64,000 bases of DNA, from positions 868,001-932,000 of the forward strand of contig NZ_JAEPRQ010000001.1 in NCBI RefSeq assembly GCF_016629665.1. The letters are read 5' to 3'. Of the stretch, positions 34,252 through 43,800 are shown one piece after another (positions within the stretch are counted from its first letter, which is position 1; every line of letters begins with the position of its first letter). Position numbers and translations under genes: made by a program. Below the pieces are notes generated by a model. It had not been told where the DNA came from, did not search any database, and was given only the letters and a program-made list of their open reading frames with translations. The DNA comes from Paracoccus caeni. GTDB lineage: Bacteria > Pseudomonadota > Alphaproteobacteria > Rhodobacterales > Rhodobacteraceae.

Positions 34252-36129
34252 TCAAAGCAAAGCGGTCGAGAACCACGGCACGGCGGCGATCAGCAACAGC
34301 CCGATCAGCAGCGCCGCCAGATAGGACCAGATCTTGCGCATCACCTGATCGGCCGGAACATTGGCGATCTTGCAGGCGATGTAGAAGCCGATGCCGATGG
34401 GCGGGGCCATCAGCCCGATATTCATCGCGGTAACGATGACCATGGCATAATGGATGTCATGAATGCCAAGGCCGCGCGCGATCGGGAACATGATCGGGGC
34501 CAGCAGAACGATGGCAGGCAGCCCCTCCAGCACGCAACCCAGGATCAGGAAGATCAGGATCGAGGCCAGCATGAACACGATCCAGCCGCCCGGCAGGCCG
34601 GTGACGATATTCATCAGATCACGAGCAAAGCCCGATTGCGTCAGCGCCCAAGCCATGGCGCTGGCCGCACCAAGGATCAGCAGGATCGCCCCGGACATGG
34701 CGGCGGTCTCGACCAGCATCGTGCCCATCCGGCGCACCGGAATCCCGCCATAAAGGACGATGCCGATGAAGAAGGCATAGACGACGGCGATGGTGGACAC
34801 CTCGGTCGCGGTGGCGACGCCGCCGCCGACAAGGCTGCGGATCATGAAGGGCAGGACCAGCGCGGGCGTGGCGATCAGCATCGCCTTCAGGATGAACTGA
34901 GCGCTGGCGACGCGCACGCCCGACATATCCTCGTTCCGCGCCTTCCAGCGCGCAAGAACCGCCAGCACCACCAGCAGCACGAAGGCGATGGCAAAGCCCG
35001 ATGTGAACAACCCGGCAATCGACACCCCGGCGACCGAGCCCAGCACGATCAGCACGATCGACGGGGGCACCGTATCGGCCATCGCGGCCCCGGTGGCCAG
35101 CAAAGCGGTCATCTCGGACGGGGAATGACCCCGGCGGCGCATCTCGGGGAACAGCGCCGGGGCGACGGTGGCCATGTCCGACACTTTCGACCCCGAAATC
35201 CCCGAGACGAGGAACATCGAGCCCAAGAGTACATAAGACATCCCCGCCTTCACATGGCCCAGCATCGAGGCAAGGAAGTTGACGATAGCCTTGCCCATGC
35301 CGGTCGCATCCAGAATGCAGCCCAGCAGCACAAAGACCGGCACTGACAGCAGGATCAGCGAGGACATCCCCTCATCGATCCGCCCCATCATCACGAAGAT
35401 CGGCGCATGGCTGGCAAAGGTCAGATAGGCCAGCGTCCCAAGCGCAAAGCAGAACGCAATCGGCACCCCGATACACAGCAGCACGGCGACCAGCAGCCCC
35501 AGCCAGATCGGCAGGTTCCAGTTGCCGATGCCCAGCAGCGCGGGCTTGGCGAACCAGCACAAGGCGATTAGCGCGGCGGCCACGATCAGCACACTGCCGA
35601 TGATACGCCACTCTCGCGTCCTCAGAAGCGAGACCACCGACAGCAGCGTCATCAGCCCGATTCCGATTGGCAGCGCCGAGGCCCGCCACGACATCGGCAA
35701 TTGCAGCGCCGGCGAGACGACGAAACTTTCCTCATAAGCATATTCGACCGCCACCGGCAGCAACCGCAGCAGCAGCAGGCAGACCAGAACCTGCCCGGCG
35801 ATTTCGGCCACTTTCGCCACCCTCTCGGGCAGCAGCGGCAGAAAGACGGTCAGCTTCATATGTTCGTGCCGATCCACGGCCAGCGCCGCGCCCAGCATCG
35901 CCATCCAGATGAAGCTGATCGAGGCGACCTCATCCCCCCAGATCAGCGGCTTGGCCAGCACGTAGCGGAAGAACACATTCGCCAGAACGACGATGATCAT
36001 CACCATCAGCAATGTGGCGGCGGCGATCTCGACAGGCCGCATCCAGGGTTCGGCCCGCTTCGGCTCGGCCATGGATTCAATTCCGCCAAGGGCGATTTCG
36101 CCTTCGGGGGGCGTGTCGGTAAGCTGCAT
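34252..36129 (-). CDS. fused TRAP transporter permease DctQM
   Basis: A 625-residue membrane protein combining both TRAP permease subunits. Residues ~30-190 are the four-helix DctQ part (ANVFFRYVLAKPLIWGDEVASISFIWMAMLGAALAVDRHEHMK). The rest is the 12-helix DctM part (GRIDEGMSSLILLSVPVFVLLGCILDATGMGKAIVNFLASMLGHVKAGMSYVLLGSMFLVSGISGSKVSDMATVAP). GAGGAGG stands before the ATG at 36129. It uses a sodium or proton gradient to import the DctP-bound acid. Q-M fusions are known but less common than separate genes. Confidence 0.92.
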   Translation of the reverse strand: MQLTDTPPEGEIALGGIESMAEPKRAEPWMRPVEIAAATLLMVMIIVVLANVFFRYVLAKPLIWGDEVASISFIWMAMLGAALAVDRHEHMKLTVFLPLLPERVAKVAEIAGQVLVCLLLLRLLPVAVEYAYEESFVVSPALQLPMSWRASALPIGIGLMTLLSVVSLLRTREWRIIGSVLIVAAALIALCWFAKPALLGIGNWNLPIWLGLLVAVLLCIGVPIAFCFALGTLAYLTFASHAPIFVMMGRIDEGMSSLILLSVPVFVLLGCILDATGMGKAIVNFLASMLGHVKAGMSYVLLGSMFLVSGISGSKVSDMATVAPALFPEMRRRGHSPSEMTALLATGAAMADTVPPSIVLIVLGSVAGVSIAGLFTSGFAIAFVLLVVLAVLARWKARNEDMSGVRVASAQFILKAMLIATPALVLPFMIRSLVGGGVATATEVSTIAVVYAFFIGIVLYGGIPVRRMGTMLVETAAMSGAILLILGAASAMAWALTQSGFARDLMNIVTGLPGGWIVFMLASILIFLILGCVLEGLPAIVLLAPIMFPIARGLGIHDIHYAMVIVTAMNIGLMAPPIGIGFYIACKIANVPADQVMRKIWSYLAALLIGLLLIAAVPWFSTALL

Positions 36130-36297
36130 TCATTCCTCCTCGCGACAGCGGGGCTCCTCTTCCCCGATCTGCATCCACCATATGGACGCAGATTTTGTCG
36201 CTTCCTGCTGCATGACGTGCAAATTCATCAGCTATTGCAAGTGAAAAATCGAAAAATATGACGAGACAGGAAAAATAATCGACAATAATACATAAAT

Positions 36298-36316
36298 CAT
36301 TTCACAATATGGAATG
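36298..36316. promoter_or_regulatory. imperfect palindrome upstream of dctQM, possible IclR operator
   Basis: CATTTC, seven bases, then GGAATG: five of six arm bases are complementary, inside an AT-rich promoter-like stretch (36240-36320) upstream of dctQM. IclR operators often contain TGGAA/TTCCA arms. This is a weak match and position-based. Confidence 0.25.
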
Positions 36317-36368
36317 ATGTAAACGGCCCCTCACGACGCTTTCATTGCCGCCGACACGCGGGGCAGGG

Positions 36369-36396
36369 TTGAAATGCACTGACCTGCGGGATAGAT
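36369..36396 (+). promoter_or_regulatory. candidate secE promoter
   Basis: TTGAAA at 36369-36374 and ATAGAT at 36391-36396 with a 16-bp spacer, close to a sigma-70-type promoter. A start near 36403 would leave a short leader carrying AAGGAG before the GTG at 36425, which supports that GTG as the secE start. Confidence 0.35.
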
Positions 36397-36424
36397 GGGC
36401 AAGGCAATTCTGAAGGAGCCGCCC

Positions 36425-36619
36425 GTGGCCAATCCCGTCCAGTTCATCAATCAGGTCCGCGCCGAGGGCGCCAAGATCGTCTGGCCGACGCGCCGCGAAG
36501 TGATCACGACGACGATCATGGTGTTCATTCTTGCCGCGCTGTTCAGCGTGTTCTTTTTCCTCGTGGATCTGGCGATCCGCTTTGGAATCACCGAAGGCCT
36601 GCGCCTGATCAGCGGCTGA
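36425..36619 (+). CDS. secE: preprotein translocase subunit SecE
   Basis: A 64-residue single-helix SecE starting at a GTG with AAGGAG six bases upstream. A longer frame from 36395 lacks such a site. It contains the conserved cytoplasmic segment FINQVRAEGAKIVWPTRREVITTT and one membrane helix TIMVFILAALFSVFFFLVDLAIRFG. SecE bridges SecY in the translocon. It opens the secE-nusG-ribosomal protein region, the usual bacterial order; the tRNA-Trp often found upstream in this order is absent here. Confidence 0.93.
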   Translation: MANPVQFINQVRAEGAKIVWPTRREVITTTIMVFILAALFSVFFFLVDLAIRFGITEGLRLISG

Positions 36620-36792
36620 TCGGGGCTTGCATTCGCGAGCAGGGGGCGTTATTCGCGCCTGACTGTCCGGCGAACGGCGTGCATCCACTGCGCATGCGCG
36701 CCGATTTCAATTTGCCCGGACGCATTTGAATTTCCGAGGGTTGCATGCAAGACGTGTGATTCTCTCAGGACGAACAGGGGTCGATCGGAAAC

Positions 36793-37329
36793 ATGGCAAA
36801 GCGTTGGTATTCTGTCAGCGTCCTGTCGAACTTCGAAAAGAAGGTCGCCGAGGCGATTCGTCAGGCCGTCGCCGAAAAAGGTCTGGAAGACCAGATCGAC
36901 GAGGTGCTGGTCCCGACCGAGGAAGTGATCGAGATCCGCCGCGGCAAGAAGGTGACTTCCGAGCGTCGTTTCATGCCCGGCTATGTGCTGGTGCGGATGG
37001 AGATGTCGGACCGGACCTACCATCTGGTGAACTCGATCAACCGGGTCACCGGGTTTCTGGGCGCGCAGGGCAAGCCGATGCCGATGCGCGACGATGAAGT
37101 GAATGCGATGCTGAACCGTGGCGGTTCGGGCGAGGCCGCAGCGCCACGCAACCTGATCCGCTTCGATATCGGCGAAAAGGTGAATGTGACCGACGGCCCG
37201 TTCGAGGGCTTCTCGGGCATGGTCGAAGAGGTTGACGAAGTGTCGGCCCGGATCAAGGTCACCGTCTCGATCTTTGGCCGGCCCACGCCGGTCGAACTGG
37301 AATTCACGCAGGTCGCCAAGTCCGCGTGA
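36793..37329 (+). CDS. nusG: transcription termination/antitermination factor NusG
   Basis: A 178-residue protein with an N-terminal NGN domain (MAKRWYSVSVLSNFEKKVAEAIRQ) that binds the RNA polymerase clamp, and a C-terminal KOW domain (GEKVNVTDGPFEGFSGMVEEVD) that contacts Rho or ribosomal protein S10. It is standard in length and lies between secE and rplK. Confidence 0.97.
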   Translation: MAKRWYSVSVLSNFEKKVAEAIRQAVAEKGLEDQIDEVLVPTEEVIEIRRGKKVTSERRFMPGYVLVRMEMSDRTYHLVNSINRVTGFLGAQGKPMPMRDDEVNAMLNRGGSGEAAAPRNLIRFDIGEKVNVTDGPFEGFSGMVEEVDEVSARIKVTVSIFGRPTPVELEFTQVAKSA

Positions 37330-37431
37330 TGGGTCGCGGGAGGTGCCGGTCCTTTGGGATCGGGCCGCACCGCTAAGTCTGCCCCATGAAGCCCAATGAC
37401 GGGCGGGGCGTGATGATAAGGAGAAGGCCAG

Positions 37432-37884
37432 ATGGCCAAGAAAGTCGTCGGGCAGCTTAAGCTGCAAATCAAGGCGGGTCAGGCGAACCCGTCGCCCCCC
37501 GTTGGCCCCGCACTGGGTCAGCGCGGTATCAACATCATGGAATTCTGCAAGGCGTTCAACGCCAAGACGCAGGAAATGGAACAGGGTTCGCCTGTTCCGG
37601 TCGTGATCACCTATTACGCCGATAAATCCTTCACCTTCGACACGAAGACGGCGCCTGCCTCGTTCCTGTTGAAAAAGGCCGCTGGCCTGAAGCCGGTCGG
37701 CAAGCGTAACCGCGCCAAAGGGTCGGAAAAGCCGGGCCGTGCGGTTGCCGGTTCCGTGACCGTCAAACAGGTTCGCGAGATTGCCGAAGCCAAAATGGCT
37801 GACCTGTCGGCGAATGACGTTGATCAGGCCATGAAAATCATCATGGGCTCGGCCAAGTCGATCGGTATCGAGGTGAAAGGCTAA
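37432..37884 (+). CDS. rplK: 50S ribosomal protein L11
   Basis: A 150-residue L11. The N-terminal domain [37 protein letters not shown] is the thiostrepton-region part; the C-terminal part [22 protein letters not shown] binds the 23S GTPase centre. AAGGAGAAGG precedes the ATG. rplA follows three bases after the stop. Confidence 0.98.
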   Translation: MAKKVVGQLKLQIKAGQANPSPPVGPALGQRGINIMEFCKAFNAKTQEMEQGSPVPVVITYYADKSFTFDTKTAPASFLLKKAAGLKPVGKRNRAKGSEKPGRAVAGSVTVKQVREIAEAKMADLSANDVDQAMKIIMGSAKSIGIEVKG

Positions 37885-37887
37885 GCC

Positions 37888-38586
37888 ATGGCAAAGATTT
37901 CGAAAAAGAAAGCTACGGCCCGCGCCGCCTTTGACGGCAAGTCGAACCTGAGCGTTGAAGATGCGGTCAACCTGGTCAAAGGCGCTGCCTCGGCCAAGTT
38001 CGACGAAACCGTCGAGATCGCGCTGAACCTGGGCGTCGATCCGCGCCACGCCGACCAGATGGTCCGTGGCGTTGTCACCCTGCCCGCAGGGACCGGCAAG
38101 GACGTTCGCGTCGCTGTGTTCGCCCGTGGTCCGAAGGCTGACGAAGCCAAGGAAGCTGGTGCGGATATCGTTGGTGCGGAAGACCTGATGGAGACCATCC
38201 AGTCGGGCAAGATCGAATTCGATCGCTGCATCGCGACCCCGGACATGATGCCGCTGGTCGGCCGTCTGGGCAAAATCCTTGGCCCGCGCAACCTGATGCC
38301 GAACCCGAAAGTCGGCACGGTGACCGTGGACGTGGCCAATGCCGTGAAAGCTGCCAAAGGTGGTGAAGTCCAGTTCAAAGCCGAAAAAGCCGGTGTGGTT
38401 CACGCTGGTATCGGCAAGGTGTCGTTCGACGCCGACAAACTGGCTGAAAACCTGCGCGCCTTCGTGGACGCGGTCAGCAAAGCCAAGCCCTCGGGCGCGA
38501 AAGGGACTTATCTGAAGAAAGTCTCGATCAGCTCGACGATGGGGCCGGGCGTTTCGGTTGATGTCGTTTCGGCGACCGCCAACTGA
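37888..38586 (+). CDS. rplA: 50S ribosomal protein L1
   Basis: A 232-residue L1 with conserved [25 protein letters not shown] and [19 protein letters not shown], forming the L1 stalk with 23S rRNA. In many bacteria L1 also represses its own operon. It is followed by a terminator-like hairpin. Confidence 0.98.
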   Translation: MAKISKKKATARAAFDGKSNLSVEDAVNLVKGAASAKFDETVEIALNLGVDPRHADQMVRGVVTLPAGTGKDVRVAVFARGPKADEAKEAGADIVGAEDLMETIQSGKIEFDRCIATPDMMPLVGRLGKILGPRNLMPNPKVGTVTVDVANAVKAAKGGEVQFKAEKAGVVHAGIGKVSFDADKLAENLRAFVDAVSKAKPSGAKGTYLKKVSISSTMGPGVSVDVVSATAN

Positions 38587-38610
38587 TCGCAGATCAGATG
38601 ATTTTGAAGG

Positions 38611-38635
38611 GGCGGGCCGAAAGGTCCGCCTTTTT
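38611..38635 (+). terminator. intrinsic terminator after rplA
   Basis: Stem GGCGGGCC / GGTCCGCC with a GAAA loop and one G-U-type pair, followed directly by TTTTTCTTTT. Confidence 0.85.
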
Positions 38636-38745
38636 CTTTTGCCGGTCGTCGCGCGGGCGCGGCGGGGGCGAAGAAGAATCCAGTGGCGGGAAACCTGGGC
38701 CGGTCATAGCGTCAGCCTCAGTATTCTTTGAGGGCTGATTCTATC

Positions 38746-39234
38746 ATGATGCAGACTGGCTTGGGCCTGATGCCCCGTCTTGGCGCGATGCTGATGGCGG
38801 TGGTGGTGACGCTGATCCCGATCGCCTCGGGCGCGCAGCAATTGGCGGCATTGCGCGCCAGCGATGCGATGAAATATTTCGACGCGATCTGCGGCGGCAC
38901 GCTTCCGAATTTCGAGAATGCGCCTGCCGCGCTTCAGCAGAACGGCTTTCAGCAATATAGCACCGGGACATGGTATCTGCCGGATCAGTCGGTCTCGATC
39001 AAAATCATTGAGGGGCCGGGTATGGGGCGGACCTGCTCGTTCGTGGCCAATTCGACGGATGGCGAGGCCGGGATCAAGGCCGCTGTGGCGGCGTCCCTGC
39101 CGGGCATCGATCAGACCGCTCCGGGTCTTGCGCTTTATCCGAAAACGCAGGCGCTGGTTCAGTTGAACCCGCAGATGGGGCGGATGGGCGACGTGACGAT
39201 CTTTGGCCTGCAGATGCTGTCCGACCGGAAATAG
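38746..39234 (+). CDS. unknown secreted protein between rplA and rplJ
   Basis: A 162-residue protein with a hydrophobic N-terminal signal ending SGAQQLAAL. The mature part (MKYFDAICGGTLPNFENAPAALQQNGFQQ...GRTCSFVANSTDGEAGIKAAVAASLPG) has two Cys that could form a disulfide. I recognise no family. The ATG at 38746 has GAGGG ten bases upstream; the frame is also open from a TTG at 38728. It breaks the usual direct succession of rplA and rplJ and is separated from both by its own flanks. Confidence 0.7.
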   Translation: MMQTGLGLMPRLGAMLMAVVVTLIPIASGAQQLAALRASDAMKYFDAICGGTLPNFENAPAALQQNGFQQYSTGTWYLPDQSVSIKIIEGPGMGRTCSFVANSTDGEAGIKAAVAASLPGIDQTAPGLALYPKTQALVQLNPQMGRMGDVTIFGLQMLSDRK

Positions 39235-39299
39235 GGCGGGGCGCGGCCGGGGTTGCATGATTGCCACGGCCAAGCGCAATCCTTGCCCCGGCAACGGCC

Positions 39300-39412
39300 A
39301 GCGCGCGTTGTCGGTGTACGCGCTGTGCACATCCTGTGCATGCGCGGTGGACGCCCTGTGCCGCGGTTTTCCCAATAATTGCTGGTGCCAAGCGAAATCT
39401 GCATCGACAAGC
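39300..39412 (+). repeat. dispersed repeat family 1, copy B
   Basis: Four 11-bp units run from 39316 to 39359 (GTACGCGCTGT, GCACATCCTGT, GCATGCGCGGT, GGACGCCCTGT), followed by CCCAATAATTGCTGG. The terminal hairpin of the other copies is not recognisable here. The block ends about 20 bp before the candidate rplJ promoter. Gap 39235-39690 otherwise holds only that promoter and the rplJ leader. Confidence 0.75.
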
Positions 39413-39432
39413 GCGCAATCGCGGAGATTCGA

Positions 39433-39461
39433 CTTCACATTCGCGCGGAATCTGTCTAATT
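39433..39461 (+). promoter_or_regulatory. candidate rplJ-rplL promoter
   Basis: TTCACA at 39433-39438 and TAATTA at 39456-39461 with a 17-bp spacer, about 230 bp before the rplJ start, which leaves room for a structured leader. Confidence 0.5.
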
Positions 39462-39599
39462 AAGCCCCTTGATCCGCGCGCAGGTAGCAATCTGCGCGTG
39501 TATCGATTCGTCCGAGACGGTGGGTGCCGGCCCTTAAGCCAGCTTAATTTCCTGCCTGAGATGGGAACAAGCATTTTTCCGAAGGTCAAGACTTTCGGG

Positions 39600-39690
39600 C
39601 GATCTTGTCCCTTAGCGGACTCGCCCCGGTCACAGTCGTGCCCGGGACAAAGTGAGAGCCGGGGGGAAACCCCCAACTTGGAGTGAAACC
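39600..39690 (+). ncRNA. rplJ leader, candidate L10 autoregulatory structure
   Basis: A long stem TTGTCCC (39605-39611) / GGGACAA (39644-39650) is followed by a perfect GGGGG-GAAA-CCCCC hairpin at 39661-39674, 17 bases before the rplJ start codon. In many bacteria the L10-L12 complex binds such a leader to repress translation. The hairpins are seen; the L10 role is inferred from position and analogy. Confidence 0.5.
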
Positions 39691-40206
39691 GTGGATAGAG
39701 CACAAAAAGAACAGGTGGTCGAGGAACTCGGCCAGATCTTTGAAAGCTCTGGCGTCGTGGTGGTTGCCCACTACGAAGGGATGACGGTTGCACATATGCA
39801 GGACCTCCGCTCGCGCATGCGCGAAGCCGGTGGTTCGGTTCGCGTTGCCAAGAACAAGCTCGCCAAGATCGCCCTTGAAGGTAAGGCCTGCGCAAGCATC
39901 GCCGACTATCTGACGGGCATGACCGTAATCACCTATTCGGAAGATCCGACCGCTGCAGCGCGGATCGCCGACAAATACGCCAAGGACAACGAGAAATTCG
40001 TGATCCTGGGCGGTGCAATGGGTGACTCGGCCCTTGATCCGGCCGGTGTGAAAGCCGTCGCCTCGATGCCGTCGCGTGAAGAGCTTATCGCTCAGATCGT
40101 GTCCGCCATCGGCGCGCCTGCCAGCAACATCGCCGGTGCGATTGGCGCACCTGCTTCGAACATCGCGGGCATCCTCACGACTCTGGAAGAGCGTGAGGCT
40201 GCGTGA
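39691..40206 (+). CDS. rplJ: 50S ribosomal protein L10
   Basis: A 171-residue L10 starting at a GTG (TTGGAGTGAAACC upstream), giving [21 protein letters not shown], as in related bacteria. A longer in-frame start at 39652 would run through the hairpin leader. The C-terminal helix region ([35 protein letters not shown]) carries the L12-binding part and contains an internal repeat of GAPASNIAG. Together with rplL it forms the ribosomal stalk. Confidence 0.96.
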   Translation: MDRAQKEQVVEELGQIFESSGVVVVAHYEGMTVAHMQDLRSRMREAGGSVRVAKNKLAKIALEGKACASIADYLTGMTVITYSEDPTAAARIADKYAKDNEKFVILGGAMGDSALDPAGVKAVASMPSREELIAQIVSAIGAPASNIAGAIGAPASNIAGILTTLEEREAA

Positions 40207-40270
40207 CGCAACCTTTTCCCGTCGAGGACTTGAAACCCGACGTTGGAACATTAACTGAGAGAACGGAAAA

Positions 40271-40645
40271 ATGGCTGATCTGAAAAAACTCGCCGAAGAA
40301 ATCGTGGGCCTGACCCTGCTGGAAGCCCAGGAACTGAAAACCATCCTGAAAGACGAATACGGCATCGAGCCCGCCGCTGGTGGTGCTGTCATGGTTGCCG
40401 GTCCGGCTGCTGGTGGCGCTGAAGCCGCTGAAGAAAAAACCGAATTCGACGTCGTTCTGACCGACGCCGGCGCGAACAAGATCAACGTGATCAAAGAAGT
40501 TCGCGGCATCACCGGTCTGGGCCTGAAAGAAGCCAAAGACCTGGTCGAAGCTGGCGGCAAGGTCAAAGAAGGCGTTTCGAAAGCCGAAGCAGACGACCTG
40601 AAAGCGAAGCTGGAAGCAGCTGGCGCGAAAGTCGAACTGAAGTAA
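40271..40645 (+). CDS. rplL: 50S ribosomal protein L7/L12
   Basis: A 124-residue stalk protein with the N-terminal dimerisation helices ([35 protein letters not shown]), an Ala/Gly-rich hinge and the C-terminal factor-binding domain ([38 protein letters not shown]). It is normal in every respect. Confidence 0.98.
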   Translation: MADLKKLAEEIVGLTLLEAQELKTILKDEYGIEPAAGGAVMVAGPAAGGAEAAEEKTEFDVVLTDAGANKINVIKEVRGITGLGLKEAKDLVEAGGKVKEGVSKAEADDLKAKLEAAGAKVELK

Positions 40646-40670
40646 TCGGCCTTTTGGCTGGTTGAATAAG

Positions 40671-40699
40671 GGCAGGGTCCGGTTTTTCCGGTCCCTGCC
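40671..40699 (+). terminator. hairpin between rplL and rpoB, probable attenuator
   Basis: Stem GGCAGGGTCCGG / CCGGTCCCTGCC with one mismatch and a TTTTT loop, but no T-run after it. A partial terminator or processing site between rplL and rpoB is a common way to lower polymerase expression relative to ribosomal protein. Confidence 0.6.
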
Positions 40700-40883
40700 G
40701 AACCTGTCTTGAAGGACGGTTTGCGGCTTTCGCAGCGTCAGACCTTCCCTCAGGGCATGTTCGAGGTTCGGGAGTTGTGCGGTGGGACGCACGACACGAA
40801 TGGAACCTCACCCCTACATTCGTAGGCGCAATCCGGGGGCCCCGACCCGGAATGCGCGCGAAGACGAAAGGTGACGAGACCCC

Positions 40884-43800
40884 ATGGCGCAAGCTTATGT
40901 CGGCCAGAAGCGTATCCGGCGCTACTATGGCAACATCCGTGAAGTTCTGGAAATGCCGAACCTCATCGAGGTTCAGAAATCCTCTTACGACCTGTTCTTG
41001 AACTCCGGTGAAGGCATCGGACACAATGACGGCGACGGGATTCAGGGCGTTTTCCAGTCGGTTTTCCCGATCAAGGATTTCAACGAAACCGCAACCCTGG
41101 AATTCGTGAAATACGAGCTGGAAAAGCCGAAATACGATGTCGACGAATGCCAGCAGCGCGACATGACCTACGCCGCACCGCTGAAGGTGACGCTGCGTCT
41201 GATCGTGTTCGATGTTGACGAAAATACCGGCGCGAAATCGGTCAAGGACATCAAGGAACAGGACGTGTTCATGGGCGATATGCCCCTGATGACGCAGAAC
41301 GGGACGTTCATCGTGAACGGGACCGAACGCGTCGTCGTGTCCCAGATGCACCGTTCGCCCGGCGTGTTCTTTGACCACGACCGCGGCAAGACTCATTCCT
41401 CGGGCAAACTGCTGTTCGCCTGCCGCATCATTCCCTATCGCGGCTCGTGGCTGGACTTTGAATTCGACGCCAAGGATCTGGTATTCGCGCGGATCGACCG
41501 CCGCCGGAAACTGCCGGTGACGACCCTGCTCTATGCGCTTGGCATGGATCAGGAAGCGATCATGGACGCCTTCTACGACACCGTGGATTACAGCCTGCGC
41601 AAATCGGGGCGCGAGCAAGGCTGGGTCACGCGCTTCTTCCCGGAACGCGTGCGCGGCACCCGTCCGGCCTATGATCTGGTCAATGCCGATACCGGCGAGA
41701 TCATCACCAAGGCTGGCGAGAAGGTCACCCCGCGTCTGGTGAAGAAATTCGTTGAATCGGGCGAAGACGTGAACCTGCTGGTCCCGTTCGAGCGGATCAT
41801 CGGCCGTTTCGTCGCCAAGGATCTGGTCAATGACGAGACCGGCTTCATCTATGCCGAAGCCGGTGACGAAATCACCGCAGAATATGACCGTGATGGCGAA
41901 TTGAACGGTGGCCTGCTCAAGGTTCTGCTGGACAATGGCATCACCGATGTTCCGGTTCTGGATATCGACCACGTCAATGTCGGTCCCTACATCCGCAACA
42001 CCATGGCTGCCGACAAGAACATGGGCCGCGAAGGCGCGCTGATGGATATCTATCGCGTCATGCGTCCGGGCGAGCCGCCCACAGTCGAGGCTGCCTCGAC
42101 CCTGTTCAACAGCCTGTTCTTTGACAGCGAGCGTTATGATCTGTCCGCCGTTGGCCGGGTCAAGATGAACATGCGTCTGGATCTGGATGCGCCGGACACG
42201 CAGCGTACGCTGCGTCACGAAGACATCGTGGCCTGTGTTCGCGGTCTGGTGGAACTGCGCGACGGCAAGGGCGAGATCGACGATATCGATCACCTCGGCA
42301 ACCGTCGTGTCCGTTCGGTCGGCGAGCTGATGGAAAACCAGTATCGCGTCGGCCTGTTGCGTATGGAGCGAGCGATCCGCGAGCGGATGTCGGGCGTCGA
42401 GATCGACACCGTCATGCCGCAGGATCTGATCAACGCGAAACCGGCGGCTGCGGCTGTCCGCGAATTCTTCGGCTCGTCGCAGCTGTCGCAGTTCATGGAC
42501 CAGACTAACCCGCTGTCGGAAGTGACGCACAAGCGTCGTCTGTCGGCCCTTGGGCCGGGCGGTCTGACGCGCGAGCGTGCAGGCTTCGAGGTTCGCGACG
42601 TTCACCCGACCCATTATGGCCGGATGTGCCCGATTGAGACGCCGGAAGGTCAGAACATCGGTCTGATCAACAGCCTTGCGACCTTTGCCCGCGTCAACAA
42701 ATACGGCTTTATCGAGACCCCCTACCGCAAGGTTGTGGAAGGTAAGGTCACCGATGACGTGGTCTATATGTCCGCGACCGAGGAAATGCGTCACACCGTG
42801 GCGCAGGCCAACGCGACGCTGGATGCCGATGGCAACTTCGTGGATGAGCTGATCTCGACCCGTCAATCGGGCGACTTCATGCTGAACCCGGTCGATGCCG
42901 TCGATCTGATCGACGTGTCGCCGAAACAGTTGGTGTCGGTCGCTGCCGCGCTGATTCCGTTCCTTGAAAACGACGACGCCAACCGCGCCTTGATGGGCTC
43001 GAACATGCAACGTCAGGCCGTGCCGCTGCTGCGGGCCGAGGCTCCGTTTGTGGGCACCGGCATGGAAGCCGTGGTTGCGCGTGACTCGGGTGCGGCAATC
43101 ACCGCGCGTCGTGGCGGGATCATCGATCAGGTTGACGCACAGCGGATCGTTGTTCGTGCGACCGAAGATCTGGGTGCGGGCGATGCTGGCGTCGACATCT
43201 ATCGTCTGCGCAAGTTCAAGCGTTCGAACCAATCCTCGACCATCAACCAACGTCCGTTGGTCAAGGTCGGTGAAAAGGTCGCCAAGGCTCAGGTCATCGC
43301 TGACGGTCCCTCGACCGATCAGGGCGAACTGGCCATCGGCCGGAACGTGGTCGTCGCGTTCATGCCGTGGAACGGCTACAACTACGAGGACTCGATCCTG
43401 ATTTCCGAGCGGATTCACCGCGACGACGTGTTCACCTCGATCCATATCGACGAATACGAAGTGGCGGCCCGCGACACGAAGCTGGGGCCGGAAGAGATCA
43501 CTCGCGACATCCCGAACGTCGGTGAAGAGGCGCTGCGCAACCTTGATGAGGCTGGCATCGTCTATATCGGCGCCGAGGTTGGGCCGGGCGATATTCTGGT
43601 GGGCAAGATCACTCCGAAGGGCGAAAGCCCGATGACGCCGGAAGAAAAACTTCTGCGCGCCATCTTCGGGGAAAAGGCGTCCGACGTGCGCGATACCTCG
43701 CTGCGTCTGCCGCCGGGTGCCTACGGGACCATCGTTGAGGTTCGCGTCTTCAACCGCCACGGCGTCGACAAGGACGAACGTGCGCTGCAGATCGAGCGTG

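Noticed and set aside
36130-36424. tRNA-Trp expected upstream of secE
   Set aside because: No cloverleaf or T-arm GTTCRANNC pattern could be found in the gap; none is reported.
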